Assembly: GCF_036711975.1 (NCBI RefSeq)
Contig: NC_091975.1
Location: 5,272,501 to 5,336,500, forward strand
DNA: 64,000 nt
Source: Onthophagus taurus
Lineage: Eukaryota; Arthropoda; Insecta; Coleoptera; Scarabaeidae
Reading direction: 5' to 3'
How positions within the stretch are numbered: the first letter of the stretch is position 1; every line of letters begins with the position of its first letter. A model generated the notes under the pieces. It did no database searches. It saw only the letters and a list, made by a program, of their open reading frames with translations, and was not told where the DNA came from. Position numbers and translations under genes: made by a program. Below, piece by piece: positions 53,201 to 64,000 of this stretch.

Positions 53201-54164
53201 TCTTGTTTGTAATAATTGTAAAATCCCGTTAAACGATGGCGATAACGATTTTGGGGAGCCTAAAATATCCTTCCAAAGTTGTTCAAACTCAGGAATACGA
53301 GCCACATTTTGTAGAAGCCTCACAAGATCCCGTCCGAGCACTAAGCATTCGTGAAAACGTTCTCTTAGCACGCCGATTAAGAAATGAATTTCTTTTTGTT
53401 TTAATTGCAGTAAATTCGGGGAGTTGTGATCTTCGATTAATCTTAAATAAGTATAAACAACTGAGGCTAATAACAATGGAAATTTATCGAGCCAAGCACG
53501 AAATTCGATGAAAACGTCCAAAAGTTTATCAATTAATGTGATATTTTTAACAGAAACATCGCCCCCGGCTGCGTGTCGCATTAAATTCCAACATAAATTA
53601 TCCACGTTGCTCACCGAGTTTCTAATCATCTCTCGCAACAACCAAAGGAGTTGATTTTTAACCACATCGTTAAATCTTAAATATCTATCCAAAACCAATT
53701 GTGATAAATGAGTGAGAATCAATCCAAAACCATCTCGAGTAATCAGCGTTAAATCATGATAACATTTCGCGGCGTTTTGGGGCTCCGTTAGAATGATTAC
53801 CAAAAGTCCAAATGAAACTTCCTCATAACCTTTATCTTTGAGTAAAGCGTTGTTTAGGGCGTCGTGAGCTTCCTTGTCACTTAAACCGGAAGTTAAACTC
53901 TGTACCAATTGATAACTTCGTTCGAATTTCTAAAATGTTAAAAAGAAAGATTAGAAAATTGAATGAAAATTGAATTACGCGCCATTTCTTGTATGACAAA
54001 TGAATAGAAAGAAGAAGTGAGGGCGAGAATCATAATGGCGGCTTCTCGGTCGGTAAATTTTTCGGCCCAATAAAAATTTTCGTTATTACCTCCTCTAAAT
54101 CGTCTTTGTTTTCGACTACGGACGTCACGAATAGTCTCGATTGGGACGTCTTCACCTGCTCCAT
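50204..54164 (-). CDS. INTS3: INTS3, Integrator complex subunit 3
   Basis: Exons 54090-54164 (MEQVKTSQSRLFVTSVVENK...), 51056-53929 and 50204-50269 give 1004 residues, close to human INTS3. One exon of 2874 bp carries most of the protein: GLSDKEAHDALNNALL, ILTEPQNAAKCYHDL, RDLVRLLQNVARIPEFEQLW, KRYQDWFQRQYLSTPESQSL, PRWAVIGWLLTTCTS and IMNIEPAILVMHHSM, all family landmarks. The small last exon codes for a basic tail ending KRKKVMSDSD, like the human C-terminus. INTS3 belongs to Integrator (snRNA 3' processing, promoter-proximal termination) and also binds the SOSS single-strand DNA complex. An in-frame ATG further upstream (54311) would add 49 residues; the shorter start fits the family better. 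Confidence 0.95.
50538..50698. repeat. Diverged tandem repeat (110-bp period) in INTS3 intron 2
   Basis: Segments at 50538 and 50648 share GGTACAATTAATGCCATATC / GGCACAATTAACGCCATATC and CAACCT. The intron (50270-51055) also holds CGACCGGTTTCTACTT and CCCGTCATCAGGAG near 50370-50406, words that recall the ends of unnamed retroposons. It is weak and unclassified. Confidence 0.4.
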
Positions 54165-54640
54165 GCTCCCGTTTCGTCTTTGGAACCGTCTCGGAGGGCC
54201 CTTATGCACTAAGAGGACGAACGCACGGGAGGTCCGTGCATCGTGTTCCACCGTCCTCGAGGAAAGTGTTTTGTGAAAAGCGAACGCGCGATCGTATATA
54301 TGCGCCGCCAATGTCCGATCGTGGCGCTATACAACGGATTTTAAACGAACCCGATTCGTTTGGTTCGGTTCTCTATCTATGTAGCACTTCTAACCTCTTT
54401 AACAACCGTGCGCTTTTAACTTTTAACCACACATTTTACTCGTTTTGATTCGTTTGCTCTGTTGTAGCGTTTTAAACCGACTATTTTTTCTTTACCCGTT
54501 GCATCTCTTACGCGCACATCGTTCGCTCTCATTCTTGTATACAAATTGATACGAGGAGAAACGCCAAGTGCAACCTTGGGAGGCATAACCTCAAAAAAAA
54601 TACATCTAGCTGTCAAAAATTATTTAAATAAAAAAATATT
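54165..54640 (-). promoter_or_regulatory. INTS3 promoter region
   Basis: This is a moderately GC-rich leader with several upstream ATGs. It contains ATAACCTCAA at 54585-54594 and CTGTCAAAAAT at 54610-54620, the pair seen at other broadly expressed genes in the window. Confidence 0.5.
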
Positions 54641-54951
54641 TTTCTTTTTAAATTATTTTCAATTATTAATAACTTTTATTCTTTTAGTAATAAAGCATTT
54701 TTGCCCGTTAAGCAACAATTTATAACTTGAATTGAAATTTGAGTCAATTTGATAAGTCTATTTTCATGTTTATGAAATGAAATCATAAGATAACGTTTAA
54801 AAATCTTTGTTTTTAAGCCCAACAATACAATTTATAGTTAAATTAAAATATGCAAGGTTTTAAAACGAATAAATTAAATTCTGAAGGGGGCTATAATACG
54901 TTGAGTGTATTACTCAATCTATTAAGGTAACAATAATTTTACAGTGGCGGA

Positions 54952-55911
54952 CAAAAGTCTCCATTGAATTATGAGGTTTTTGTACAACGTAATAAGATAA
55001 AATTAGTATTAGTGTGATTAGAGATACTTACTTATTCACAAAACAGAACAAAACAAATCGCTCAGCAGCTACATACTAAAAATTCAACAAATAATACAAA
55101 AATTAATAGGACAAAAGTTTAGTTTTTAACTAAAAGTAAAATATTTCGTTAGGCCCCCATAAGCTTTTATAACAGGCGTCGTGCCATTGATGCAACTAAG
55201 TTTGTTGTCTCTTCTGCTGTTAATTCCACTAACGCAGATTTCAGTGTTTTCGCATCTGTGATTTTGCATCTTACGTTCCAAAAGCTCCGAAACATGCTCG
55301 ATTGGATTTAAATCCGGACTCTGAGGAGACTGCCGGGGTTCATAACATGATTGGATTCATTGTCTTGCAATCCTCGAAGGCCAAGCTTGTCTATGATGGC
55401 TTCAAATTTTGTTCTAAAATACTTTTATATTTCTACCGATCCATAATTCCATCAATGAATGCCAGTTTTTCTACACCAGATGCTGCTATCGCTCCCCAAA
55501 TCATAACACTACCCTCACCGTGCTTTTGTCCTTCAAATTTGTGTCAAACCATCACTTCCAAAAAGGTTGTTCTACAACTGGTCAGTAAACAAAACCCTAG
55601 ATCAGAAATCTATTCTCTTGTCAATATGAGATTGAGCAAATTCTAGTCGAAGATGGCGAATGTTTTCTAAAATTTTCTGAAATTTCGGGGTGTTCTGAAA
55701 AATCACAAACTAAGTACTAATAACTAGATCCGTAATCCCTACTGAATTAAGTAAAAATAAAATCAATGGCAGCTACTTGATTTCTTTAACTGTGCATTGT
55801 AGATTTGTTTTTCAGTTTTTATCACACTGTAATACTAATTTTGTATTATCTTATTATGTTTTACAAAAACTTCATAATTCATTGCTGTATGTAGACTTTT
55901 GTACGTCACTG
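54952..55911 (-). mobile_element. Tc1-like transposon, 960 bp, decayed
   Basis: Termini CAGTGGCGGACAAAAGTCT and AGACTTTTGTACGTCACTG match at 17 of 19 positions and sit in TA dinucleotides. The minus strand carries transposase pieces: IWGAIAASGVEKLAFIDGIM, and SPDLNPIEHVSELLERKMQ with the last catalytic Glu of the DD34E triad. The first two Asp regions were not recognised, and stops and frame changes break the reading. It is shorter than a full Tc1 (about 1.6 kb), so the 5' half of the transposase is deleted. Confidence 0.88.
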
Positions 55912-58479
55912 TATATAATAATGTTAGAGCAAAAATGAAAAGAAATACAAACACAAAAGATTATTTAAAATGGAACAACTTTGGACCATATGTATTTAAG
56001 GAATGCTTGCTAAGCGCACCAAAAGAGATATGTGGAACATACAAAAGAAAGAAAACAAACCAAGTCACCCCGACAACACTTCGGCACATTTCCATCGTGA
56101 ACTTGCTTATATGTTTTTTTTTTGCAAATAATAATAGTAATGATTTTAAAACTCCAAGAGAGTGAAATATTTTTATTTTTTATTTGCACCTCGAAAAGTA
56201 AATATTGAATTTATTCACGAGATGTTATTAAACAGATTATTAAAATAGAAAACGAAACTTGATTAAATGAATTAAATTCGTTGTAAAGGTCCACAAAATT
56301 TATAAGTTAATTTTATGAATAATAAAGAAATCATTCGCCTATTCAAGCTTATAATACAAAAAAAGACTTTTGATAAGAAAACGCTTTAAAAAACCACTTT
56401 AATTATCGCAAATTCTTAAAATTATATTCTTATCGACAAAAAAAACCTACCGGAAAGCAACTTCTACAAAACTACAAATAAGTTAGTGATAACCACGTGT
56501 TAATAATTTTTTTCATTTCACTTTAAACCTTTCGCTACTACACTTATGAATAAGCAGTCGTTAATGTCAGCTGCTATGCGCGTTAGTAGGCGCTTACCAG
56601 GCTGCAGCAGTGAAAGGGTTAAGTAAACCTACTGATGAGTTGGTATGATACCCAGGCTATAAAGAGTAACGTCGAATTGTTACCATGTTATTGACACAAA
56701 AAACTGAAGAAAGAAAAACTTATCGAGTGGGATCAAGGAAGAGAAGAAAAAAGAAATAGGTAGTTAAATGGGGGGCAGTAGAGTAAGTGATGAAAAAAGA
56801 ATGGAAAAAAATGTTTAATGTTAATTGTCAAGTAAGTTTATGAAATATCTTTGCTTTCAGAAATCTTCTTAAATTATTTTTCTAAGTGTTTATGTATACA
56901 TATAAAAAATGCGATTTTAAGTTGTGAAAAAATTTAAAACGGTTGGAAAGGATGCCTAAAAAGTTAAAGTTCAAAGAGTGAAAGAGAAACTTGGATTAGG
57001 GTGGAGCAATGCGAACGACGAAGAAAACACATACCAAACAACTGACAATGATGAGCTATTTTGAGAAAATATAAAAAGATTTGACAGGGTTTGGTTAATG
57101 AAAAACGTATGCAATAGTAAAGCACAAATTATAACATTTTATAAAGCTATGAAGATAATAAGACAAAATACTGAAAATTTTCAGAGTTTCTTGCTTACTT
57201 TCTTACCTCCTTCTGCATCTTCACTTTCTATGACAACCACTCAAATTTCTTACTTTTTTCCCCTCTTCTACTTTTACATCCCCGTCCTGTACTCCTTTAC
57301 CCATTTCTGCTCAATTTTATTCTCACCACTTCCTATAATTCATCCAAATACATTTCTACACAGCAATTTGAACAACCATAGGCTTCACCATAGCAAATGA
57401 CATATATTTCAAAAACACCAGGAGTCATTTTATTAGGTCTTTAACCATTTTTCTAGCTTCTTCCTTTCCATTCTTACACATGTAACTATTCTCTCCTCAC
57501 CTCAATTTCACTCATCAATTTTTTACGTCTAGTTTTGAAACCCTTTCTTGTTAAGCTACCAGAGGCATTTAGACAGCAAAAGAAAGCTTTGCAACAGTAT
57601 GAAGATGAAAATATTGAATACACCAACTGAAATTCCGAAACCTACAGTGCAAGTAAAATATTTTACGTTACTGGCTGATGACCAGATTTCTATTTCCCAT
57701 TTCACTTACATTTGCGATGACAATAAACAACACCCAAGGAAAAATTAGGTCAAAATTAGTCAAAATAGGTGTTTATTTAAAAGACCTGTTTAACACAGGT
57801 AGTCATACTTCGTTTCTCGAGCAAGTGAGGTCTGTAGATATAAAGATATACACCTGTAGGTTGAAGCTGGATCTTGTACACTTTCGTTTCATTTTGCGCA
57901 GGAACAACTGCGAAGAGGAAGGGCTTCGAATCAGGATGTCCCACTGAAAGTTGACACTTTGTAAGACAAGAAATCATCCGCAAAAGTGCTCCACTCCAAA
58001 GCAAGCAGGATCATGATGACGTCATCAATGGTGGAGTACACATGTCAGGTATTTTATAGTATAAAAAATAAAAAAAAGAATTTTCTTTGTGATTGATGAG
58101 CCATGTCATGAATGTTACTATCATTTCTTTTCCTTCAATCTTCCACCTCTCACGCGATAGCACGCATACAGCCAGTTCAGATAGTTATAAGATCTCATTG
58201 TCTTGAGTGGACAGAAACCCACAAAGTACAAATAACTGGGATGCTATCAGGGAAGTTATCAGTCCTTACGTTTTTAAAGATGACAGAAATGGTTGTGACT
58301 GTATGCCAAGACTAATTTAATAAGGAATATGATGTAGACCCAAAGTGATAACAAAGGGCTTAAGAAAGTGCAACACTTTCAAAATTAAAATCAAAAACAA
58401 TTATTTATTTATTCATGATAAAATGTGTATTACACTTATCTATTGATATTTAAGAATAAAATGGAATGTTATTTTTGAA
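55912..58479. other. Intergenic region with a short MITE-like palindrome
   Basis: There are 2.6 kb between the Tc1 relic and the TPR gene. Open frames at 55899-56165, 57098-57400, 57548-57947 and 58112-58315 show no family features and low-complexity or frequently interrupted composition. A short palindromic element is at 56523-56622. 57540-57600 can be read as KLPEAFRQQKKALQQYEDEN, which looks protein-like but stops soon after; it may be a gene relic. Confidence 0.4.
56523..56622. repeat. 100-bp MITE-like palindrome with TTAA-type ends
   Basis: The left end TTTAAACCTTTCGCTACT and the right end AGCAGTGAAAGGGTTAA are imperfect inverted repeats. The right end has a TTAA, suggesting a piggyBac-like non-autonomous element. 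The left target copy is altered (TTTAAA). Confidence 0.4.
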
Positions 58480-59409
58480 TCACAATTTACCCTTTTTGTA
58501 TCGTTGCCTCGCCTGGGATTTTGTAAATTTCGATTTTGTTTTATTTTTAACTTCATCTTTAACATCATCATCCATTCCCACTTAAGAAGAAAATATTTTA
58601 TCAACATTTAAAAATCAAAAAAAAAACTTACACAAATCATCTGGAGGTTGTAACAGCATATTTCTTTGATTCATTATGTAATGTCTATAACATTTACCCA
58701 CAGCATAACCCAATATTGAGATGATTATAGTCACTAAAGCCATTACAAGTGGATGCTATTTTAAAAATTGTTTTATAATTAAAACAAAGTAATTAACTAA
58801 ATAGTTACCGTTGGTTTAACAGTGTATAAATAATCTAAAATGACTAGAGAAACTCCTAAAACAATTCCGATTCCACTTCCTAACCAAGGAATCTGTTCAT
58901 TCACTTTTGTGTCGTGATGATATTGTCTCCGAGCTTTATGAATACAACCCAAAATAAGATCATCGTTCGGTTGAAATTGCAAAGCATGTTCATAACTTAA
59001 AATAGCTTCAGTAAAATGTTCCGTAGCAAATTCAACTTCACCTTTCCGAAAATAACCCTTAAAATGTTAAATAATTTTATTTTAACTCGCGTTTTTATCA
59101 ACAGCATACTTTAGCTCCAATAGGATTTAATTTGATGGCTTCTTTCGCATCTTGTAATGCATGATAATATTGTTGCATTTTTAAAAAAGCAAATGACCTA
59201 TTGCTGTAATAAATTGGATTGTCGCCTTGCATTTTAATTGCTTGGGAATAATGCAAAACAGCTTCGGCAAATTGTCCATTTTTAACTGCTTTGTTACCCA
59301 AATCTTTTACGTCTTCGGCTGTTAACTAAAAAAATTAAAATATAGTCAATATTTTGGGTGTATTTACTTTTGATTTGATGTTATTTAATTTATTAACCTC
59401 CTCCGTCAT
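58480..59409 (-). CDS. TPR protein with two C-terminal membrane segments (family not named)
   Basis: Exons 59398-59409, 59110-59325, 58809-59057, 58632-58755 and 58480-58580 give 233 residues. The first coding exon encodes only MTEE, and its donor reads GTTAAT, which is weak. Residues 5-110 hold three TPR units (LGNKAVKNGQFAEAVLHYSQ, IYYSNRSFAFLKMQQYYHA, ATEHFTEAILSYEHALQFQP). Two hydrophobic segments follow at about 132-155 (PWLGSGIGIVLGVSLVILDY) and 162-180 (LVMALVTIIISILGYAVG), then a basic C-terminus (KSKFTKSQARQRYKKGKL). It is probably a membrane-anchored co-chaperone adaptor (Hsp70/Hsp90-type TPR), by inference only. It is divergent from ELL. Confidence 0.8.
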
Positions 59410-60104
59410 TTTTCGCTATAAATTGATATCAATTTAATGATTATTTATTTATGTTGGAAACATAACCTATGTTTTTAAATGTCATCATTAATTTTTGACA
59501 TTTGTCAGATTATTAGTAGGGTTCTATTGATTATTATTTGAAAGTATAAATTATATTGTGAAGCAGGAAATGCGTTGGTACTATTTGTAGTTATCACAAA
59601 TAAAGAAATATTAATGTTGTATCAAAATTATTAATTGTTTCTAATTTAAATGTAAATCTTTTTTGGTGAGACAACCCAAATAACACAACCTGTTGGGAAA
59701 TAATTTTGTGTATATTTTGGTTTATCAAAACAATTTATTCGTTTGGAACAATTAAAAAAGGTTTTTTCAATATAATTCTGCAAGAAAATTTAAAATTTAT
59801 AAAGAAATGAAGAAAATTAAAAAATTGTTTACAGATTAGTTGTCAAAATTGAAGCGCCACCTGTAGGAGTGTACTCACAAACGTGGTGGTTAAATCAAAA
59901 GTGATACTAAAATAGTAATTTTATAAGATAAAAAAAATAAATTCGGCTCAAATTCATCATCAAACGTAACAAAATTATATTTTGGGATGAATTTGTGAGA
60001 CGAATGAATTAATTGAGACATTTTTGTGTTGTAATGAATACAGACGTTACAAGGACGTTACTTCAGTTGTCAGCTGCTAGCGGAGTTCGACAGAGCGGAT
60101 AGAA
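59410..60104. promoter_or_regulatory. Divergent promoter region TPR gene / ELL
   Basis: There are 695 bp between the two start codons. On the TPR side are CATAACCTATG (59461), ATGTCATC, TTTTTGACATTTGTCAGA (59492-59509). The ELL side (59960-60104) has AAACGTAACAAAA and an ACGTTACAAGGACGTTACTT palindromic region but no AACCTCA word. The middle is AT-rich filler. Confidence 0.5.
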
Positions 60105-60236
60105 ATGGCTACCCTCTGTCCAGGTGTTCAGTATGGTTTGTCGACGAAGGAAAATTTTGGTGAAAATAACACTTTAATATTTATGAAATTAACGGATTCG
60201 GCTTTCGGTGCTGTTAGGGAACACATACAACATAAG
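60105..60236 (+). CDS. ELL: ELL (RNA polymerase II elongation factor), first coding exon
   Basis: Forty-four codons, MATLCPGVQYGLSTKENFGE then LIFMKLTDSAFGAVREHIQH, end in a perfect GTAAGT donor. The YGLS and VKLTDSA-like words are the start of the ELL domain that suppresses RNA polymerase II pausing; the fly gene is Su(Tpl). No further exon is found up to 64000, so the first intron is longer than 3.7 kb, or the rest lies beyond the window. The identification rests on one short exon. Confidence 0.72.
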
Positions 60237-63200
60237 GTAAGTGGAAAATTTTCCTTCGATATAAGTAATAAAGTGATGTGCGCGAAAATCCATAGGCTAC
60301 GCGATCCGTTCTCCTAAAAGATAAGTCGCCATATTTCAATTGACTTATTAACCTATTATTGTTTAATTTTCTTTAAATTTTTTTGCGTGATTTTCTTCGT
60401 GAAAGTGTTTACTACATTGCGTCGTTGTTAAATTACGTTTTTCCTTGTGGAAAAGTGTTTAAATTCGTTGAAATAACCTCGCGGCCACGTCAACATATTG
60501 AAAACGATTTTAAATTAATTATTTAAAACGGTTTTTAGTGAACGGAATCTAATCGGCGTTTATTAAAAATAAGTTCAATCGATTGACGAACGTCTCAATT
60601 TTGACTTTATCCATGTCGTTTTGTAACATTTAAACAGAGCCATACCTTACATGGCGTGAATCGGGGACTATTCTCGTTGTTGGAAAGTGATAGTATTTGC
60701 TTTCAAAAAATAAAATAAAATCCAACACGTTTAACGTTGTTTTAAAAGATTTTTGTAATCTAAAGAAAACTTGGTAGAAATTAAGTGAGTAATTCTCGTT
60801 TTTTTTTTCGGACATTAAATATAACCTCAATCTCTATTATAGGTAGGTCTCGATCCGAAATGTTGGGTTATAACTAAAACTCTGTAAATTCCCCAACTAT
60901 ATAATTCAGGATTTATATTTATATAGTTTTTAAATGGCCAAGAAAACGATTTGCATTTTAAGTTAAATCTAACCTTACATTTATGAAGTTTGATGATTTG
61001 GGTCAATTTTTAGGTTAGTTTTTGATTGACAAGGATTTTTTTACGTCATATTTTAAATTAATTTTTATTATTTAGTATTTAAGGTAAGTAAAAGGTTTTA
61101 TTGTCAAAATTATTTGCTTCAAATTTCAAGAAACAACATAACCTCAAAATTAAATTCTTTTAAATTTTATCCAAAGCTAACCTAAAAAAATCGTGTTGGG
61201 TACAAATAGTCATCGTTTTAACCTCAAAATTCAATCATTTTTGTTTAAAACAGTTTTATCGTTTTGAGAGCTTTTTAAGATCAAATTTATTATTAAATCT
61301 TAATTATTTTAGTGATAAAGCTTAAAAGTGACAGTTTAAAATGTCAAATATGACATTTCGAATTTGACAGAAATGACATTATTAAAGAATCAGTCTTAAT
61401 TAATTGGGATTCATTGATTAAACAACTTTGATTTAGGTTAATTTTTAGGTTGGAAGATTATGGAAAAGTTTAGAGAAAGTATTTTGTTTCAAAATAACTG
61501 TATTGTAGGTTACAAATTCTAACTTAACCTTACTTTTTATAAATCCTGCTGGATGTACGGATATTCAAAGAAAATGATAAAATTACGCGACGTCTGGTGG
61601 CACAGAGTTCTCTGATATCTTCGCTTCTCTTATGGTCCCTCAGGGTGTACCCTGCTATGGATCATAGGGTCCTCATCTCTACTGTGCTAATGATTCTTTT
61701 TGTTGTAGAGTTTTTAGCCCTTGTTTTCACAGCGTAAGTCATGACAGGTCTTACGCAGGTCAATTTAACTTGTGAATAAATATTGTAAAGATACATTTTG
61801 TAATATCTGTCATTGTCAAATTTTTAAAGTTTTTGATGAAGTTGGGTTGAGTCTGATTTCTAGTAACATCTTTTTATCTGTTAAATTGGGCATTCATCCA
61901 ATATGTGTTAACCCCTTGACATACAATGACGTAGCTGTCGTTATTAACAGGTTTTATTTCACATAAAACCCTGTAATTTCGTTTCTTTTGGTAATAATAG
62001 ATTTCGCAAGGTGGCGCTTTATTTTCTGCGTACTCAAACCAAAAATTTACAACGTTTAACAATATTGTGTATCATTTATTAAATATCGTTAAAGCTGTTA
62101 TATTATATGTCGTTCTGATTTGTGTATAGTTTACCTATTCACTACTAGATGTCGCTAAGCTCAAATAGTTAATCTTCTCACCACTAGATATAAAATAAAA
62201 AAATATTAAGATGTAAAAAATTTATGACGATGATAATAATTTATTTTAAAATTGTTTCAAAAAAGGAAAATGTTTTCCATAATTTGAGATAAGATAAATT
62301 TTAAGTCTAAATCAAATTTCTCTATTTTTGTTATTGTTTGTTACAAGATTGGTTTTTGATAATGTGATGTAATAATTACTGAGTTAGTTTATGATCATAA
62401 ACTTCATTGGAAATGTTTGTAACATATCTTTTAATAACGCAATTCATGCACGTTTCGTGTTATCTTCGATTGATAATAATTGTGATAGTGCTTTAAGTTA
62501 AATTAACTAATAATAATAATACATTATTACTATTATTATTAAACAAAAATACGTTAAATTACGTTAAAGACATCATCTTTATTATTGAGTAACATTTATT
62601 TCAATAATTATTACAAAATCGATTCATAACAAATTTTTTGCATGTCAATAATTTGCGGGTTTCTAATTATAACTGCTAAAGGAATCCTTAAACAGGTGAT
62701 TCACGCTCAAAATTAGAATTTGTAGAGTGAATTTCCCCTGACTATTTTAAATATTTAAAATATTATACTAAATACGCCATTAATTATTAAGTTATAACAG
62801 TTTACTAAATTGAATATTGGGAAATACTTTTTTTCGAAAGAATTTAATAAATCTCATGTTAATCTGATTACTGACCTTGATTTGCAGATAGAAATTTCGT
62901 ATTTAACAACTACGCAATAACAACGAATAACAACTTCTTTTTGAGGTTGTTTTAAAAACTTTGTTTACCTTGCAAATTGGTTAATAATGAAACATGCGCA
63001 GTTTAGTACTTTAAAAGTAGTTTTTGATTCAATTTTGAATTATCTTAATAAAATTAAAAAAGTATTAAAACAAATCTTAGTCCAAACAACGGGGTTATCT
63101 TAAATACTCAAGTTAGTGTTTGATATTCAACAAAAAATCGATTTAAAATTGAGATTTTTTTGAAAAACTATTTTTTCCTTAGAATCCTTGAAATTTAAAT

Positions 63201-64000
63201 GTTGTGGGGGGTTTATTGAATTGTAAAATTGAAGCCGAGATACGTTGTTGAAATAAATAAAAGATTTACCTTGAGATAATTCAGTCGTTTAATCAAAATA
63301 TCGAAAAAGAGATCAATTAAATCGATAGTCTCTTTTTAAATATAAATTGTTTTGTATTGTAACATAATTGTTTTTGTTTTGATCTACTTTTATTTCATTT
63401 TTTGTTATTAAACATGCGATATAAACAAAGTGGTTATTAAATTGTGTAATTTTGTAACGAAAACTAAAACGAATGGAAATTAATTATTAAATGTAATTAT
63501 TTTTTGCGTTTTGATTAAAAAAAATTGTTGATAGGAGTGACTAGGCTTATATTTATCGTTTGAGATTAATTTTAACTGCAATGATAAGGAAAAGGTGAAT
63601 GCTTTTAGTTTTTAATTCAATCTTTTAAGTTAAATTTGTAATAGAAGAGAAACATTAGATTTAGTAAAACATTAAACTGGATAAGTATACGAGACTATAA
63701 GCGGTTTTCTATTACCTCAAAACAGGAAGTGTTCGTAGAAATGAAATGTATCTTTATTGTTTCTTAGACCATTTCCAGTAAAATTTCTTTTTTACTCTTA
63801 TGTCTTAGAAATTTTATTACAAGAATTTCTACAACAAACATTTTATAACCTGCTCTATATAAATTAATACCCACAATTAAAGTTTAACTCTTTATATTTA
63901 ATTTAATATATGAAACAATAAACTACAACATACACTTAACATTCTCAAAGCTATAAATCAATATTTACTTCTTATATAAGACACAGCTGTTGGTATTCAA
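60237..64000 (+). other. Probable first intron of ELL
   Basis: This is AT-rich and without credible exons. It contains repeated AACCTCAA words (60822, 61139, 61220), a TGTCAAA/TTTGACA cluster at 61330-61380, a LINE relic at 61595-61759, and TTAACCCCTTGACATACA near 61908, which looks like a MITE end. The early part could hold enhancers or an alternative promoter. Confidence 0.5.
61595..61759 (-). mobile_element. LINE fragment (reverse transcriptase C-terminal region)
   Basis: The minus-strand translation reads CVRPVMTYAVKTRAKNSTTK, then RIISTVEMRTL, a stop, IAGYTLRDHKRSEDIRELC. This is the TYA..TR / TTEM..L..I.G / R..DIR block typical of beetle and other insect LINEs. Only about 55 codons survive. 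Confidence 0.75.

Noticed and set aside
54165-54311. Upstream in-frame ATG extending INTS3 by 49 residues (MAAHIYDRAF...)
   Set aside because: The extension is Arg-rich and unlike INTS3 N-termini, while MEQVKTSQSRLFVTSVVENK aligns with the family start. It was kept only as an alternative.
55302-55646. Plus-strand 114-codon ORF
   Set aside because: It is the antisense shadow of the decayed Tc1 transposase on the minus strand.
57098-57400. 100-codon plus-strand ORF
   Set aside because: Composition is low-complexity (Phe/Ser/Tyr/Pro), with no domain, no splice context and no conserved words.
58112-58315. 67-codon plus-strand ORF near the TPR gene
   Set aside because: There is no recognisable family, and in-frame stops bound it closely. 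It may be a relic but cannot be supported.

Overview
The window is nuclear DNA of an insect, most likely a beetle. It is AT-rich, nearly every gene has short introns, and the proteins are animal and specifically insect-like: a modular serine protease with LDLa repeats (ModSP), a short Pak3-type kinase, CASK with an insect-style linker, and a DM9-type secreted protein. It also carries an MTRR-like gene. Beetle rather than another insect order is inference.

Layout. 1-12235 has no firmly identified gene. It holds palindromic repeats, a CpG-rich block, a duplicated 485-bp segment split by a foldback element, a second DNA element, and a LINE 3' end with a stem-loop. 12236-17425 (-) is the 5' part of CASK: the CaMK-like pseudokinase plus L27 region, with a probable internal alternative first exon; the PDZ-SH3-GK exons were not found. 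A LINE relic follows at about 18.2-18.8 kb. A compact cluster follows: PTRH2-like (-), ARL6IP4 (+), RNFT1/2-like (-), UPF3 (+) and TBCD (-), in alternating head-to-head and tail-to-tail pairs. Next come a LINE relic, ModSP (+) at 29310-30990, KANSL1/NSL1 (-) at 33105-41043 with MITEs nested in its first intron, an MTRR-like FAD/NADPH reductase without an FMN domain (+), a DM9-like secreted protein (+), Pak3 (-), INTS3 (-), a Tc1-like transposon relic, a TPR membrane protein (-), and the first exon of ELL (+) with its large intron running out of the window.

Functional picture. Most genes are housekeeping: chromatin (KANSL1), transcription (INTS3, ELL), mRNA surveillance (UPF3), tubulin folding (TBCD), ubiquitin ligation (RNFT) and tRNA recycling (PTRH2). 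Two secreted proteins, ModSP and the DM9-like protein, suggest immune roles. No operon-like logic links them. The arrangement is ordinary insect gene packing with shared divergent promoters.

Most interesting signals: (1) a recurrent promoter pair, ATAACCTCAA on either strand together with TGTCAAA/TTTGACA, at nearly every broadly expressed gene start; (2) a Russian-doll nest of about 137-bp MITEs whose empty target site is visible in a sister element elsewhere in the window; (3) the CASK internal first exon and a GC-AG intron; (4) the MTRR-like protein without its flavodoxin domain. I found no CRISPR array, tRNA, rRNA or recognisable retrovirus-like element, and no clearly new multi-gene system. 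Coordinates were counted by eye. Exon lengths were checked for reading-phase consistency, but single-base errors are possible.
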